From positions 1 to 27,200 of the IMG/VR virus record IMGVR_UViG_3300047549_000018: 27,200 nucleotides of DNA. One strand, given 5' to 3'. This DNA comes from a virus. This document shows, piece by piece, positions 21,539 to 26,643 of this stretch. Each line of letters starts with the position of its first letter. The stretch's first letter is position 1. A program made the position numbers and the translations under genes. The notes under the pieces are model-generated. The model was not told the origin of the DNA and made no database searches. It worked only from the letters and a program-made list of their open reading frames with translations.

Positions 21539-21703
21539 ATGGGTAGCCCTGATCGTTTTACATTTGGTAAGTCCAATGGTTTTGGTCTTGGATTTTACTA
21601 CAGTAAATTTCCATACGAGCATTACCTTAGTTTGAATCTATTGTTCTGGTACGTAAGTATCGGTGTTGGAAAGGCTTATGATGAATATCAGGAAACAACG
21701 TAA
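21539..21703 (+). CDS. Hypothetical protein (54 aa)
   Basis: A 54-residue Gly/Phe/Tyr-rich protein (GSPDRFTFGKSNGFGLGFYYSKFPYEHYLSL, ending GKAYDEYQETT). A very strong AAGGAGG precedes the ATG. The 3' end overlaps the next gene by 23 bases. Function unknown. Confidence 0.65.
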   Translation: MGSPDRFTFGKSNGFGLGFYYSKFPYEHYLSLNLLFWYVSIGVGKAYDEYQETT

Positions 21704-21890
21704 GCGTAAACTGAAGTATTTACCTAGATATAACCAAGGTGGTAATAATCTATTTGCAGGACATTGTTGTAGAGGTTGTTACTTTGGTTATGGTCGATTC
21801 TTTAGTCTACAGCATTTATACAAGCATGAAGCTGCAGAAGATAATTATGATGGTAAACTGAAAAAGTATTGGAGAGATTATGAGTCTTAA
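21681..21890 (+). CDS. Small basic Cys/aromatic-rich protein (70 aa)
   Basis: A 70-residue protein with a basic start (NIRKQRKRKLKYLPRYNQGG) and GHCCRGCYFGYGRFFS, a Cys-rich turn that might bind metal. GGAAAGG lies 6 bases before the ATG at 21681; an ATG at 21678 is also possible. It overlaps the gene before by 23 bases and the macro-domain gene by 11. Function unknown. Confidence 0.6.
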   Translation: MNIRKQRKRKLKYLPRYNQGGNNLFAGHCCRGCYFGYGRFFSLQHLYKHEAAEDNYDGKLKKYWRDYES

Positions 21891-22371
21891 TTATCTCAAG
21901 CATGTTAAAGGTGATTTATTGCAGTTAGCTCGTGAAGGGCATTTTAACGTAATTGTACATGGTTGTAACTGCTTTTGTACTATGAGCAGTGGTATCGCCA
22001 AGCAAATCAAACAAGAGTATCCAGAGGCTTATGAAGCTGATTGTGCGACTGTTAAAGGTGCAGTAGATAAGCTAGGTACTTACTCTGTGATGCATGGTGA
22101 ACAATTTGATATCGTCAATGCATACACGCAGTATTCCTACAATCGCTACGATCAACCTAAAAACGATCGTTTTGACTATGAATCTTTTAGTAAAATTTTG
22201 CGTTCTCTTTCAAGGAACTACAAAGGATGTAACTTCGGTTTTCCTTACATTGGTATGGGATTAGCCGGTGGTGACAAGGATGTTATTATCGCTCAACTCG
22301 AAATGTTTGCTTTAATTGTTGAACTTGGTGGTGGTGGTACGGTTACATTGGTTGAATACTCAAAAGATTAA
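21880..22371 (+). CDS. Macro-domain protein (ADP-ribose binding)
   Basis: The 163-residue protein is a single macro domain. The start YLKHVKGDLLQLA is the usual first strand, VIVHGCNCFCTMSSGIAKQIKQEYPEA holds the adenosine and catalytic loop, and NFGFPYIGMGLAGGD is the phosphate-binding loop. Such domains bind or hydrolyse ADP-ribose derivatives, including ADP-ribose-1''-phosphate, a by-product of tRNA splicing by Tpt1, and can remove ADP-ribose from proteins or nucleic acids. The GFPYIGMGLAGGD form resembles Appr-1''-p phosphatases. A role against ADP-ribosylating host defences is an alternative. Confidence 0.85.
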   Translation: MSLNYLKHVKGDLLQLAREGHFNVIVHGCNCFCTMSSGIAKQIKQEYPEAYEADCATVKGAVDKLGTYSVMHGEQFDIVNAYTQYSYNRYDQPKNDRFDYESFSKILRSLSRNYKGCNFGFPYIGMGLAGGDKDVIIAQLEMFALIVELGGGGTVTLVEYSKD

Positions 22372-22411
22372 CCTTAATTTTTGGTCAAGTATCATGAACT
22401 CTAAAAATCTA

Positions 22412-22420
22412 TGATACAAT
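22412..22420 (+). promoter_or_regulatory. Extended -10 promoter before the tRNA-like gene
   Basis: TGA-TACAAT ends 6 bases before the tRNA-like acceptor stem. Transcription would start almost at the tRNA 5' end. Confidence 0.5.
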
Positions 22421-22426
22421 TCATGC

Positions 22427-22510
22427 ACTGAGATAGCTTAATGATAGAGCGGTGGGCACACAGGTAACGACGACTACCCATAAGTGCAGGTTCAACTCCT
22501 GTTCTCAGTA
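22427..22510 (+). tRNA. tRNA-like gene with a 20-nt anticodon loop
   Basis: The acceptor stem pairs ACTGAGA with TCTCAGT perfectly over 7 bp. The D arm pairs GCTT with GAGC (10-13/22-25 positions). The T arm is GCAGG-TTCAACT-CCTGT, with a normal 7-base loop. The discriminator is A, followed by CC without the final A. Between D and T arms a 5-bp anticodon stem, GTGGG with CCCAT, is in the right place, and AAGT is the variable loop. The loop at 22457-22476 has 20 bases instead of 7, and no simple deletion gives U33 plus an anticodon. In the D loop the usual GG is GA. It could be an interrupted, degenerate or repurposed tRNA. Confidence 0.7.
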
Positions 22511-22535
22511 CCTTTTAACTTCACAAGGAAATCGA

Positions 22536-22718
22536 ATGCAAGTTTTTCAACTGACAGGTGTTCATTATTACACTGGAGAACCATGGGACTATAGTCCAAT
22601 CTTTACCACCAAAGAAAAAGCACAAGAACAAATACAAAAAGAAATCTGTGCATACAAAGGTGACAATGGTTATGTGTGTCCATTTGACTTCGTGATAACT
22701 GAAATTGAGGTTCAATAG
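22536..22718 (+). CDS. Hypothetical protein, MQVF pair copy 1 (60 aa)
   Basis: A 60-residue protein starting MQVFQLTGVHYYTGEP, with FTTKEKAQEQIQKEI. It shares this plan with the next gene (MQVFIVMAEVSYSGNE, FATKESALKYIKYRK), so the two are a tandem duplicate. ACAAGGAAATCGA sets the ATG at 22536; a longer frame would begin inside the tRNA-like gene. Function unknown. Confidence 0.72.
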   Translation: MQVFQLTGVHYYTGEPWDYSPIFTTKEKAQEQIQKEICAYKGDNGYVCPFDFVITEIEVQ

Positions 22719-22894
22719 TGCAAGTTTTTATCGTAATGGCTGAAGTTTCATACAGTGGTAATGAGCACTCTGTTTGGGATGTTGAACGAGTATTTGCTAC
22801 CAAAGAGTCTGCTCTTAAATACATTAAGTATCGAAAGAGTCATGGTGCTCCTGATATAGAATTTCAAATTGAAACAGAAGAAGTTTACGCATAA
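22718..22894 (+). CDS. Hypothetical protein, MQVF pair copy 2, GTG start (58 aa)
   Basis: A GTG start overlaps the upstream TAG by one base, with GAGG 7 bases ahead. The 58-residue product has MQVFIVMAEVSYSGNEHSVWDV, FATKESALKYIKYRK and an acidic end. It is the paralogue of the preceding gene. Function unknown. Confidence 0.65.
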   Translation: MQVFIVMAEVSYSGNEHSVWDVERVFATKESALKYIKYRKSHGAPDIEFQIETEEVYA

Positions 22895-22903
22895 GGAGTT
22901 AAC

Positions 22904-23080
22904 ATGAAATCTAAAATCCAAAAAGTTCAGAAGTATAAAAACCAGTTCATCATTCAATGGAATCAAAAAGGTTCTGTTCGAGTTGAAACTGTAGGTGACA
23001 ATGGTATGAAGGTTCAAAAATCTGTGTTTGCTGCAAAGTACAACATCACTCGTGCAATTAACAAAGCTACAAAGGTTTAA
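22904..23080 (+). CDS. Small basic hypothetical protein (58 aa)
   Basis: A basic 58-residue protein (KSKIQKVQKYKNQFIIQWNQKGSV, ending AAKYNITRAINKATKV). TAAGGAGTTAAC precedes the ATG. A beta hairpin followed by a helix is likely. The next start lies 1 base after the stop. Function unknown. Confidence 0.65.
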   Translation: MKSKIQKVQKYKNQFIIQWNQKGSVRVETVGDNGMKVQKSVFAAKYNITRAINKATKV

Positions 23081-23081
23081 T

Positions 23082-23390
23082 ATGTCTCAGGCACTATCTC
23101 TGTATAAGCAAGAATGCGATATCATGGAACGTTTTGATTTTGCAAAGGTTGCAGCGATCATGAAAGTGATGGATTGGAAATATGCTGGTTCGAAGGAATC
23201 ACCTACTGTATCTGATCTTCAGTACACAGCAGAAAGCCTTATGAACGTAGTCCAGCGTGATATTAATACTACGTCAGATGCATTTGTTGTTGCAAGTACA
23301 GGTGGACTTGAAGTTGCAGCTTATTGCTATCGCGGAAATTGGAAGATGGAATTGAAATTTATTCCTGTGCGTTGCAATGCTGTGATATAA
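23082..23390 (+). CDS. Hypothetical protein (102 aa)
   Basis: A 102-residue protein: SLYKQECDIMERFDFAKVAAIMKVMDWKYAGS, then LQYTAESLMNVVQRD and ASTGGLEVAAYCYRGNWKMELKFIPV. The pattern of a WKY motif, a helix, then TGGLEVAAYxY strands occurs in phage hypotheticals. The start is weak (AAAGGTTTAAT) and sits directly behind the upstream stop. The 3' end overlaps the next promoter. Function unknown. Confidence 0.75.
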   Translation: MSQALSLYKQECDIMERFDFAKVAAIMKVMDWKYAGSKESPTVSDLQYTAESLMNVVQRDINTTSDAFVVASTGGLEVAAYCYRGNWKMELKFIPVRCNAVI

Positions 23391-23391
23391 T
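23383..23391 (+). promoter_or_regulatory. Extended -10 promoter
   Basis: TGA-TATAAT overlaps the end of the preceding gene, 25 bases before the start at 23417. Confidence 0.5.
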
Positions 23392-23416
23392 TAAAGCTCA
23401 ACAACTGGAGTAAATC

Positions 23417-23614
23417 ATGAAACTTTATCGAGCATGGGTCAATCAACCAAGTACTTTACAACCTTTACACAAATTGCATGGTAAATATTGTATTGTTCAT
23501 GATACTGGTGAAAACTCAGTTACTCTTTATTTTACTGAAGGTGATTTGCATTCGACAACTGCTTTACGTCAGTGCATCTCAAGGGTTTATCTTTCTGCAG
23601 CGGAGACAGTATGA
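23417..23614 (+). CDS. Phage hypothetical protein (65 aa)
   Basis: The 65-residue protein begins KLYRAWVNQPSTLQPLHKLHGKYCIV, then VTLYFTEGDLHSTTAL. The WVNQPSTLQPLHxLHG pattern is one I recognise from phage hypotheticals. ACTGGAGTAAATC precedes the ATG, and it overlaps the next gene by 4 bases. Function unknown. Confidence 0.78.
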   Translation: MKLYRAWVNQPSTLQPLHKLHGKYCIVHDTGENSVTLYFTEGDLHSTTALRQCISRVYLSAAETV

Positions 23615-23868
23615 AATGCAAATTCAACGAAGGTTCCAACTTTGATCGCAAAGGTCAGTGGATTATTGCCAAGTATCTTGATCAAGCGTGGGTTACTGGT
23701 ACTGTCGTGGAGACTCGTGTGAAGTACGGCGGTAAGGTCCAGCATAGTATCTTAAGTGATTCACCTACGTATGTTAATGATCAGTTGCGAGAAGTTGGTG
23801 ATCATTTCTTGGTACTTGAGGATAATGTAACAGAAGCTCAAATGCTGGAGGTGAACTATGATAGATGA
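23611..23868 (+). CDS. Hypothetical protein (85 aa)
   Basis: An 85-residue, strand-rich protein (GSNFDRKGQWIIAKYLDQAWVTGTVVETRV, then HFLVLEDNVTEAQMLEV). The RKGQWIIAKYLDQAWVTGTV stretch recalls a small beta-barrel. The start at 23611 is set by the ATGA junction; the in-frame extension to 23572 overlaps the upstream gene. It may belong with small phage beta-barrels; no function known. Confidence 0.72.
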   Translation: MKCKFNEGSNFDRKGQWIIAKYLDQAWVTGTVVETRVKYGGKVQHSILSDSPTYVNDQLREVGDHFLVLEDNVTEAQMLEVNYDR

Positions 23869-24055
23869 TTTCGATGATTTTACAAAGTCTAAAGCAATTG
23901 CTTTGTACCTTCAAGGTTATGGGTATAAAGCTCAGGTTGACACAAATACATTGACAGCTTATGTGCAATACCCTATAGGTGATACGTTTGTTGTAATGGC
24001 TATTCCTACATGGGAAGTTGCAAAAGAATTTATCAAAGTGCGTTCACAAGATTAA
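23858..24055 (+). CDS. Hypothetical protein (65 aa)
   Basis: A 65-residue acidic protein (IDDFDDFTKSKAIALYLQGYGYKAQVD, then IGDTFVVMAIPTWEVAKEFI), with a helix-strand-strand-helix look. TGGAGGTGAACT precedes the ATG and it overlaps the upstream gene by 11 bases. Function unknown. Confidence 0.7.
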   Translation: MIDDFDDFTKSKAIALYLQGYGYKAQVDTNTLTAYVQYPIGDTFVVMAIPTWEVAKEFIKVRSQD

Positions 24056-24060
24056 AACTG

Positions 24061-24069
24061 TGATATAAT
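24061..24069 (+). promoter_or_regulatory. Extended -10 promoter
   Basis: TGA-TATAAT lies 30 bases before the start at 24100, with no clear -35. Confidence 0.5.
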
Positions 24070-24099
24070 CTAGGCATACTAACCAAACAAGGAAACATC

Positions 24100-24522
24100 A
24101 TGGCTTACGTTACACAAGAAGTTATCACCAAAGCTCGTATTGCATTGAAAGCACTCAATAAAGAGTACGGTGTCAAAGCTACATTGTCTGGTAAAAATGA
24201 TAGTACATTGTATTTGACTATTGCAGAAGGTAGCATTGATTTTATTGGTAATTACTGCGAGAATGTAAAAGCCAAACGTATCCAGCATGATACACAGCAA
24301 GTTATCGATTGGGTTACAAAAGAACAGAATGTCAGCGTAAACCAGTATTATCTTGACAGTTCCTTTTCAGGTGTTGCACTGGAATATCTGGAGAAAGCTA
24401 AGGCTATCATGTATGTTGATCATTGGGATAAATCTGATATTCAGAGCGATTATTTCCACTGTGCGTACTATGTGAATATCAATGTTGGTCGTTGGAATAA
24501 GCCGTATAAATTTCAAAATTAA
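24100..24522 (+). CDS. Conserved phage/plasmid protein, LPD29-like (140 aa)
   Basis: The sequence reads AYVTQEVITKARIALKALNKEYGVKATLSGKN, then IDFIGNYCENV, VNQYYLDSSFSG and a tail AMYVDHWDKSDIQSDYF-HCAYYVNINVGRWNKPY. This agrees with a large-polyvalent-protein-associated domain (LPD29) found alone in phages and plasmids. Its biochemical role is not known to me. It is the last gene of the rightward arm; its own promoter lies upstream and an intrinsic terminator 9 bases downstream. Confidence 0.82.
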   Translation: MAYVTQEVITKARIALKALNKEYGVKATLSGKNDSTLYLTIAEGSIDFIGNYCENVKAKRIQHDTQQVIDWVTKEQNVSVNQYYLDSSFSGVALEYLEKAKAIMYVDHWDKSDIQSDYFHCAYYVNINVGRWNKPYKFQN

Positions 24523-24531
24523 AAATCCTAC

Positions 24532-24570
24532 GGCCCTTTCGGACTAAAAATCCGTTAGGGCTTTTTCTTT
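24532..24570 (+). terminator. Intrinsic terminator ending the rightward arm
   Basis: GGCCCT pairs with AGGGCT and the inner CGGA with TCCG, with a symmetric TT/TT internal loop and a CTAAAAA loop. TTTTCTTT follows. It begins 9 bases after the LPD29-like gene. Confidence 0.88.
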
Positions 24571-24664
24571 TGTAAAATCGTCAAAATCCGTGATATCAAA
24601 ACAAATCCAAAAACCTACTTGGGTATTTGCGAAACAAAAACGGTAAAACTAATTAATCGGCGGC

Positions 24665-24856
24665 GAATATAAGCGAACGGTTATATAAGCATATTCATAT
24701 ATAAGCGTTGACTTATATAAGCGTTGACTTATATAAGCGTTGACTTATATAAGCATATTCATATATAAGCGTTGACTTATATAAGCGTTGACTTATATAA
24801 GCATATTCATATATAAGCGTTGACTTATATAAGCGTTGACTTATATAAGTACATAA
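24665..24856 (+). repeat. Array of 16-bp AT-rich direct repeats (iterons)
   Basis: Ten units lie in exact 16-base register from 24681 to 24840, in three forms: a = TTATATAAGCGTTGAC, b = TTATATAAGCATATTC, c = ATATATAAGCGTTGAC. The order is b c a a b c a b c a. Degenerate in-register units flank both sides (24665-24680 and 24841-24856). A further copy with 14 of 16 matches lies among the DnaA boxes at 24955-24970. All units keep the core ATATAAG. Confidence 0.95.
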
Positions 24857-24874
24857 TCATATACGAATATAAAG

Positions 24875-25003
24875 TTATCCACAGGTTTTCCACAGGATCA
24901 AAGTTATGCACAGACCAGCAAGTATCATGCCAGAGTTATCCACAGGTTTCAGTCTTATATAAGAGTTGAAATTGTGCATAAGTATAACTAGCACTGTGGA
25001 TAA
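24875..25003. other. DnaA-box cluster, candidate origin of replication
   Basis: Perfect TTATCCACA boxes lie at 24875-24883 (+), 24936-24944 (+) and 24995-25003 (-). One-mismatch boxes lie at 24886-24894 (TTTTCCACA, +), 24904-24912 (TTATGCACA, +) and 24973-24981 (TTATGCACA, -). Six boxes within 129 bases next to an AT-rich repeat array is the classic form of a DnaA-dependent theta origin. The repeats could be binding sites for an initiator encoded elsewhere, or the unwinding element. Confidence 0.8.
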
Positions 25004-25246
25004 CTTCTCCCGATACGGTAGCGGCTTGGACAACAAAAACGGCTAAAAACGGGGTTTTAATCGATTCTAGGGGCATGGATAAAATTACAGTATTAAATTT
25101 TTAACTGTAGTACTGGCACGGGTTTTGCTACGCGTACGCGTGCGCGTGCATTGTATATAGTAAACGAAAATTGAAAACAAAGGTGTACATAGGGTTTTCA
25201 CTTGAAAAATAATTTGCGAGTTGCAGAAAAACAACGGTTTTATGTA

Positions 25247-25252
25247 TATAAT
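25247..25252 (+). promoter_or_regulatory. -10 promoter element after the origin
   Basis: TATAAT preceded by TATG lies 49 bases before the start at 25301. TTGCAG at 25221 is 20 bases away, which is long for a -35. Confidence 0.45.
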
Positions 25253-25300
25253 TGATCCCATGGTGCAGCGATAGGGCGACACCAAAACAAGGAAACCAGA

Positions 25301-25498
25301 ATGAAACTTTCCAAAATCAAACCCGGCGAATACGTTCTCACCGGTCACATGGCAAACGAGCTAGTGCAGTACACTATCGAAAAGAACGCCCATTTGTGGC
25401 AAGTGAATAAAATTTATGGCACTGGCCCGGATTTCAACTTAGGATATGATACAATGAGGGAAGCCAGCGCGGCAGTGATTGCCTACGCTGACAACTGA
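25301..25498 (+). CDS. Hypothetical protein (65 aa)
   Basis: A 65-residue protein (KLSKIKPGEYVLTGHMANELVQYTIEKNAHLWQVNKIYG, ending REASAAVIAYADN). Three strands and a final helix are likely. AAGGAAACCAGA precedes the ATG. It is the first gene past the origin. No family recognised. Confidence 0.7.
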   Translation: MKLSKIKPGEYVLTGHMANELVQYTIEKNAHLWQVNKIYGTGPDFNLGYDTMREASAAVIAYADN

Positions 25499-25508
25499 AA
25501 ACAAGACA

Positions 25509-25524
25509 CCCGGTGAAAGCCGGG
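25509..25524 (+). promoter_or_regulatory. Short GC hairpin in a leader
   Basis: CCCGG and CCGGG pair around TGAAAG, 10 bases after the stop at 25498 and 22 bases before the next ATG. There is no T-run, so it is unlikely to be a terminator. It is a possible RNA stability or translation element. Confidence 0.45.
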
Positions 25525-25546
25525 GATTGAAAACGAAAGATTTAAT

Positions 25547-25627
25547 ATGAAAAACGACACCATCCTAATTCTCTTGAATGTAGTACTCTGGTTTGCAATT
25601 CTCCCGTTAGTGTCTTACTTGGTTTAA
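25547..25627 (+). CDS. Tiny membrane peptide (26 aa)
   Basis: A 26-residue frame with one hydrophobic helix (TILILLNVVLWFAILPLVSYLV). No Shine-Dalgarno sequence is visible; GATTTAAT directly precedes the ATG, as RGTTTAAT does for three later genes of this block. Small and without homology evidence, so tentative. Confidence 0.4.
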   Translation: MKNDTILILLNVVLWFAILPLVSYLV

Positions 25628-25636
25628 ATTTTCAGT

Positions 25637-25704
25637 CATAATGCATCGTTTAATTATCGGTGCATTATGGCGGGTGATTTTACCCGGTTTAATGGATAAT
25701 CCAT
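25637..25704 (+). promoter_or_regulatory. Structured leader with TTTAAT-loop hairpin, copy 1
   Basis: A 12-bp stem (25637-25648 with 25658-25669, one T-G pair) closes a loop beginning TTTAAT. A second hairpin, CGGGT-GATTTT-ACCCG, lies at 25671-25686. GGTTTAAT is at 25686-25693 and the dyad ATGGAT-A-ATCCAT at 25692-25704, directly before the ATG at 25706. The same order of parts recurs at 26573-26640. Confidence 0.7.
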
Positions 25705-25705
25705 C

Positions 25706-25942
25706 ATGCAAAACAATCAATTCAAAGATACCCAGTTCGTCACCCTCAAAACCCTTGAGAATAACCCGCCAAAAGCTGGACAATGGGTTTTAATTGACGG
25801 TGCAACCCGTGGTCAGTATTTGGGGACAACCAACGCAGGGGTTATTGTTATGCGTTATCAGAACGGCAAATTCGGTAGCAAAGCAGATACAAAATCGAAT
25901 CATTATTTGCGGCAGTTTGCAAAAGTTAATGGTGCAAAATAA
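25706..25942 (+). CDS. Hypothetical protein (78 aa)
   Basis: A basic 78-residue protein (TQFVTLKTLENNPPKAGQWVLIDGATRGQYLGTTNAGVIVMRYQNGKFG). The strand-rich centre resembles a small SH3-like barrel. There is no clear Shine-Dalgarno sequence; the structured leader ends just upstream. Function unknown. Confidence 0.7.
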   Translation: MQNNQFKDTQFVTLKTLENNPPKAGQWVLIDGATRGQYLGTTNAGVIVMRYQNGKFGSKADTKSNHYLRQFAKVNGAK

Positions 25943-25968
25943 ACCAACGATTAACCCGAGAATATATC

Positions 25969-26190
25969 ATGAAATTCAATATTACAAAACCACGTTCAAA
26001 CCCCCGCATTATCGTGACGGTTTCAGATAATGGCATTCAATGTAAGGGTGTTTATATTGATTCAAAAGAGAATTGCAGCTCATTTACCCGTGCATTTGAT
26101 GACGAAAATCAGTGCATGGATTATCTAAAGGAAATGCAAGATAATGGTAGTGAATTTTCCATTCAAGTTAATCGAATCAACTGGAAATAA
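25969..26190 (+). CDS. Hypothetical protein (73 aa)
   Basis: A 73-residue protein (KFNITKPRSNPRIIVTVSDNGIQCKGVYID, ending SEFSIQVNRINWK). Alternating strands with one helix (DENQCMDYLKEMQ) are expected. The upstream spacer lacks a good ribosome site (only CCCGAGAATATATC). Function unknown. Confidence 0.68.
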   Translation: MKFNITKPRSNPRIIVTVSDNGIQCKGVYIDSKENCSSFTRAFDDENQCMDYLKEMQDNGSEFSIQVNRINWK

Positions 26191-26204
26191 TAAGGGGTTT
26201 AATT

Positions 26205-26555
26205 ATGTCCGCTTTCATTCTCTCAGATTTACATTTTTCGGTTCTCGCGTATTATGTCGGAAATATTACCGATATTGATCCGCAGGTTATCGCTGATAAA
26301 TTGAAATCGATTAATATTGAATCGGTTAATTATCGATATAAAGAAAAGACCCGCAAAACAAAATGCAAACTACAGCACAGTGGAGACAACTATTCTACCG
26401 CCGACATAATCCGGCTTATTCAGTGCTGGAGTTATCAGTCATGCGAAAATCAGTACTCGCTCGATTATCGGATGATGTCTGTGTATTTATTGTCATTTTT
26501 TGAAGAATATGAAATTACAGACGCTAGTTTACACTCTGACAAGTGGTGCATTTAA
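26205..26555 (+). CDS. Conserved phage/plasmid hypothetical protein (116 aa)
   Basis: The protein starts MSAFILSDLHFSVLAYYV, has SVNYRYKEKTRKTKCK and DIIRLIQCWSYQSCENQYS, and ends in an acidic SFFEEYEITDASLHSDKW. The MSAF-SD start with a Y-RY and LIQCW-YQSCE pattern is one I associate with phage and plasmid hypotheticals. GGGGTTTAATT lies directly before the ATG. Function unknown. SDLH at the start is not a phosphoesterase motif, since the other metal motifs are missing. Confidence 0.75.
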   Translation: MSAFILSDLHFSVLAYYVGNITDIDPQVIADKLKSINIESVNYRYKEKTRKTKCKLQHSGDNYSTADIIRLIQCWSYQSCENQYSLDYRMMSVYLLSFFEEYEITDASLHSDKWCI

Positions 26556-26572
26556 TTAAATAGTGTTTTCTT

Positions 26573-26640
26573 TATAATCTTCGGTTTAATCGCCGGAGAT
26601 TATAGGGGATAATATTATCCGATTTTCTCTCAGGTTTAAT
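26573..26640 (+). promoter_or_regulatory. Structured leader with TTTAAT-loop hairpin, copy 2
   Basis: A 12-bp stem (26573-26584 with 26593-26604, one T-G pair) closes the loop TTTAATCG. A perfect 14-bp palindrome, GGATAATATTATCC, lies at 26607-26620, then GATTTT at 26621-26626 and GGTTTAAT at 26633-26640, three bases before the ATG at 26644. The stem sequence differs from copy 1 while the layout is kept. Confidence 0.7.
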
Positions 26641-26643
26641 CCA

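Larger units (their letters stand above)
24571..25300. other. Non-coding region with candidate replication origin
   Basis: These 730 bases carry no supportable gene. They hold a 16-bp repeat array (24665-24856), six DnaA boxes (24875-25003), a GC-repeat stretch around 25008-25065 with CGGCTAAAAACGGGG, an alternating purine-pyrimidine run (25129-25151) and a promoter-like TATAAT (25247). A minus-strand frame at 25085-25348 crosses these elements and looks spurious. Confidence 0.75.

Noticed and set aside
22452-22535. N-terminal extension of the gene at 22536
   Set aside because: It would translate through the tRNA-like anticodon and T arms; AAGGAAATCGA directly before 22536 supports the shorter start.
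24665-24856. CRISPR array
   Set aside because: The repeats are only 16 bp, contiguous without unique spacers, and adjoin DnaA boxes; iterons explain them better.
25251-25295. Second tRNA suggested by GGTGCAGCGATAGGGCGACACC
   Set aside because: Only a short GGTG/CACC pairing; no acceptor or T arm.
25085-25348. Minus-strand gene of 87 residues
   Set aside because: It crosses the alternating GC run, the promoter-like element and the start of a plus-strand gene; the product is rich in Thr-Arg repeats produced by the GC run.
25794-26030. Plus-strand gene overlapping 25706-25942 and 25969-26190
   Set aside because: It is an alternative frame lying across two better-supported genes with no ribosome site.
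26205-26555. Metallophosphoesterase suggested by LSDLHF near the start
   Set aside because: GD, GNHD and GH motifs are absent and the protein is too short; the match to FCSDLHF at 12209 is chance.
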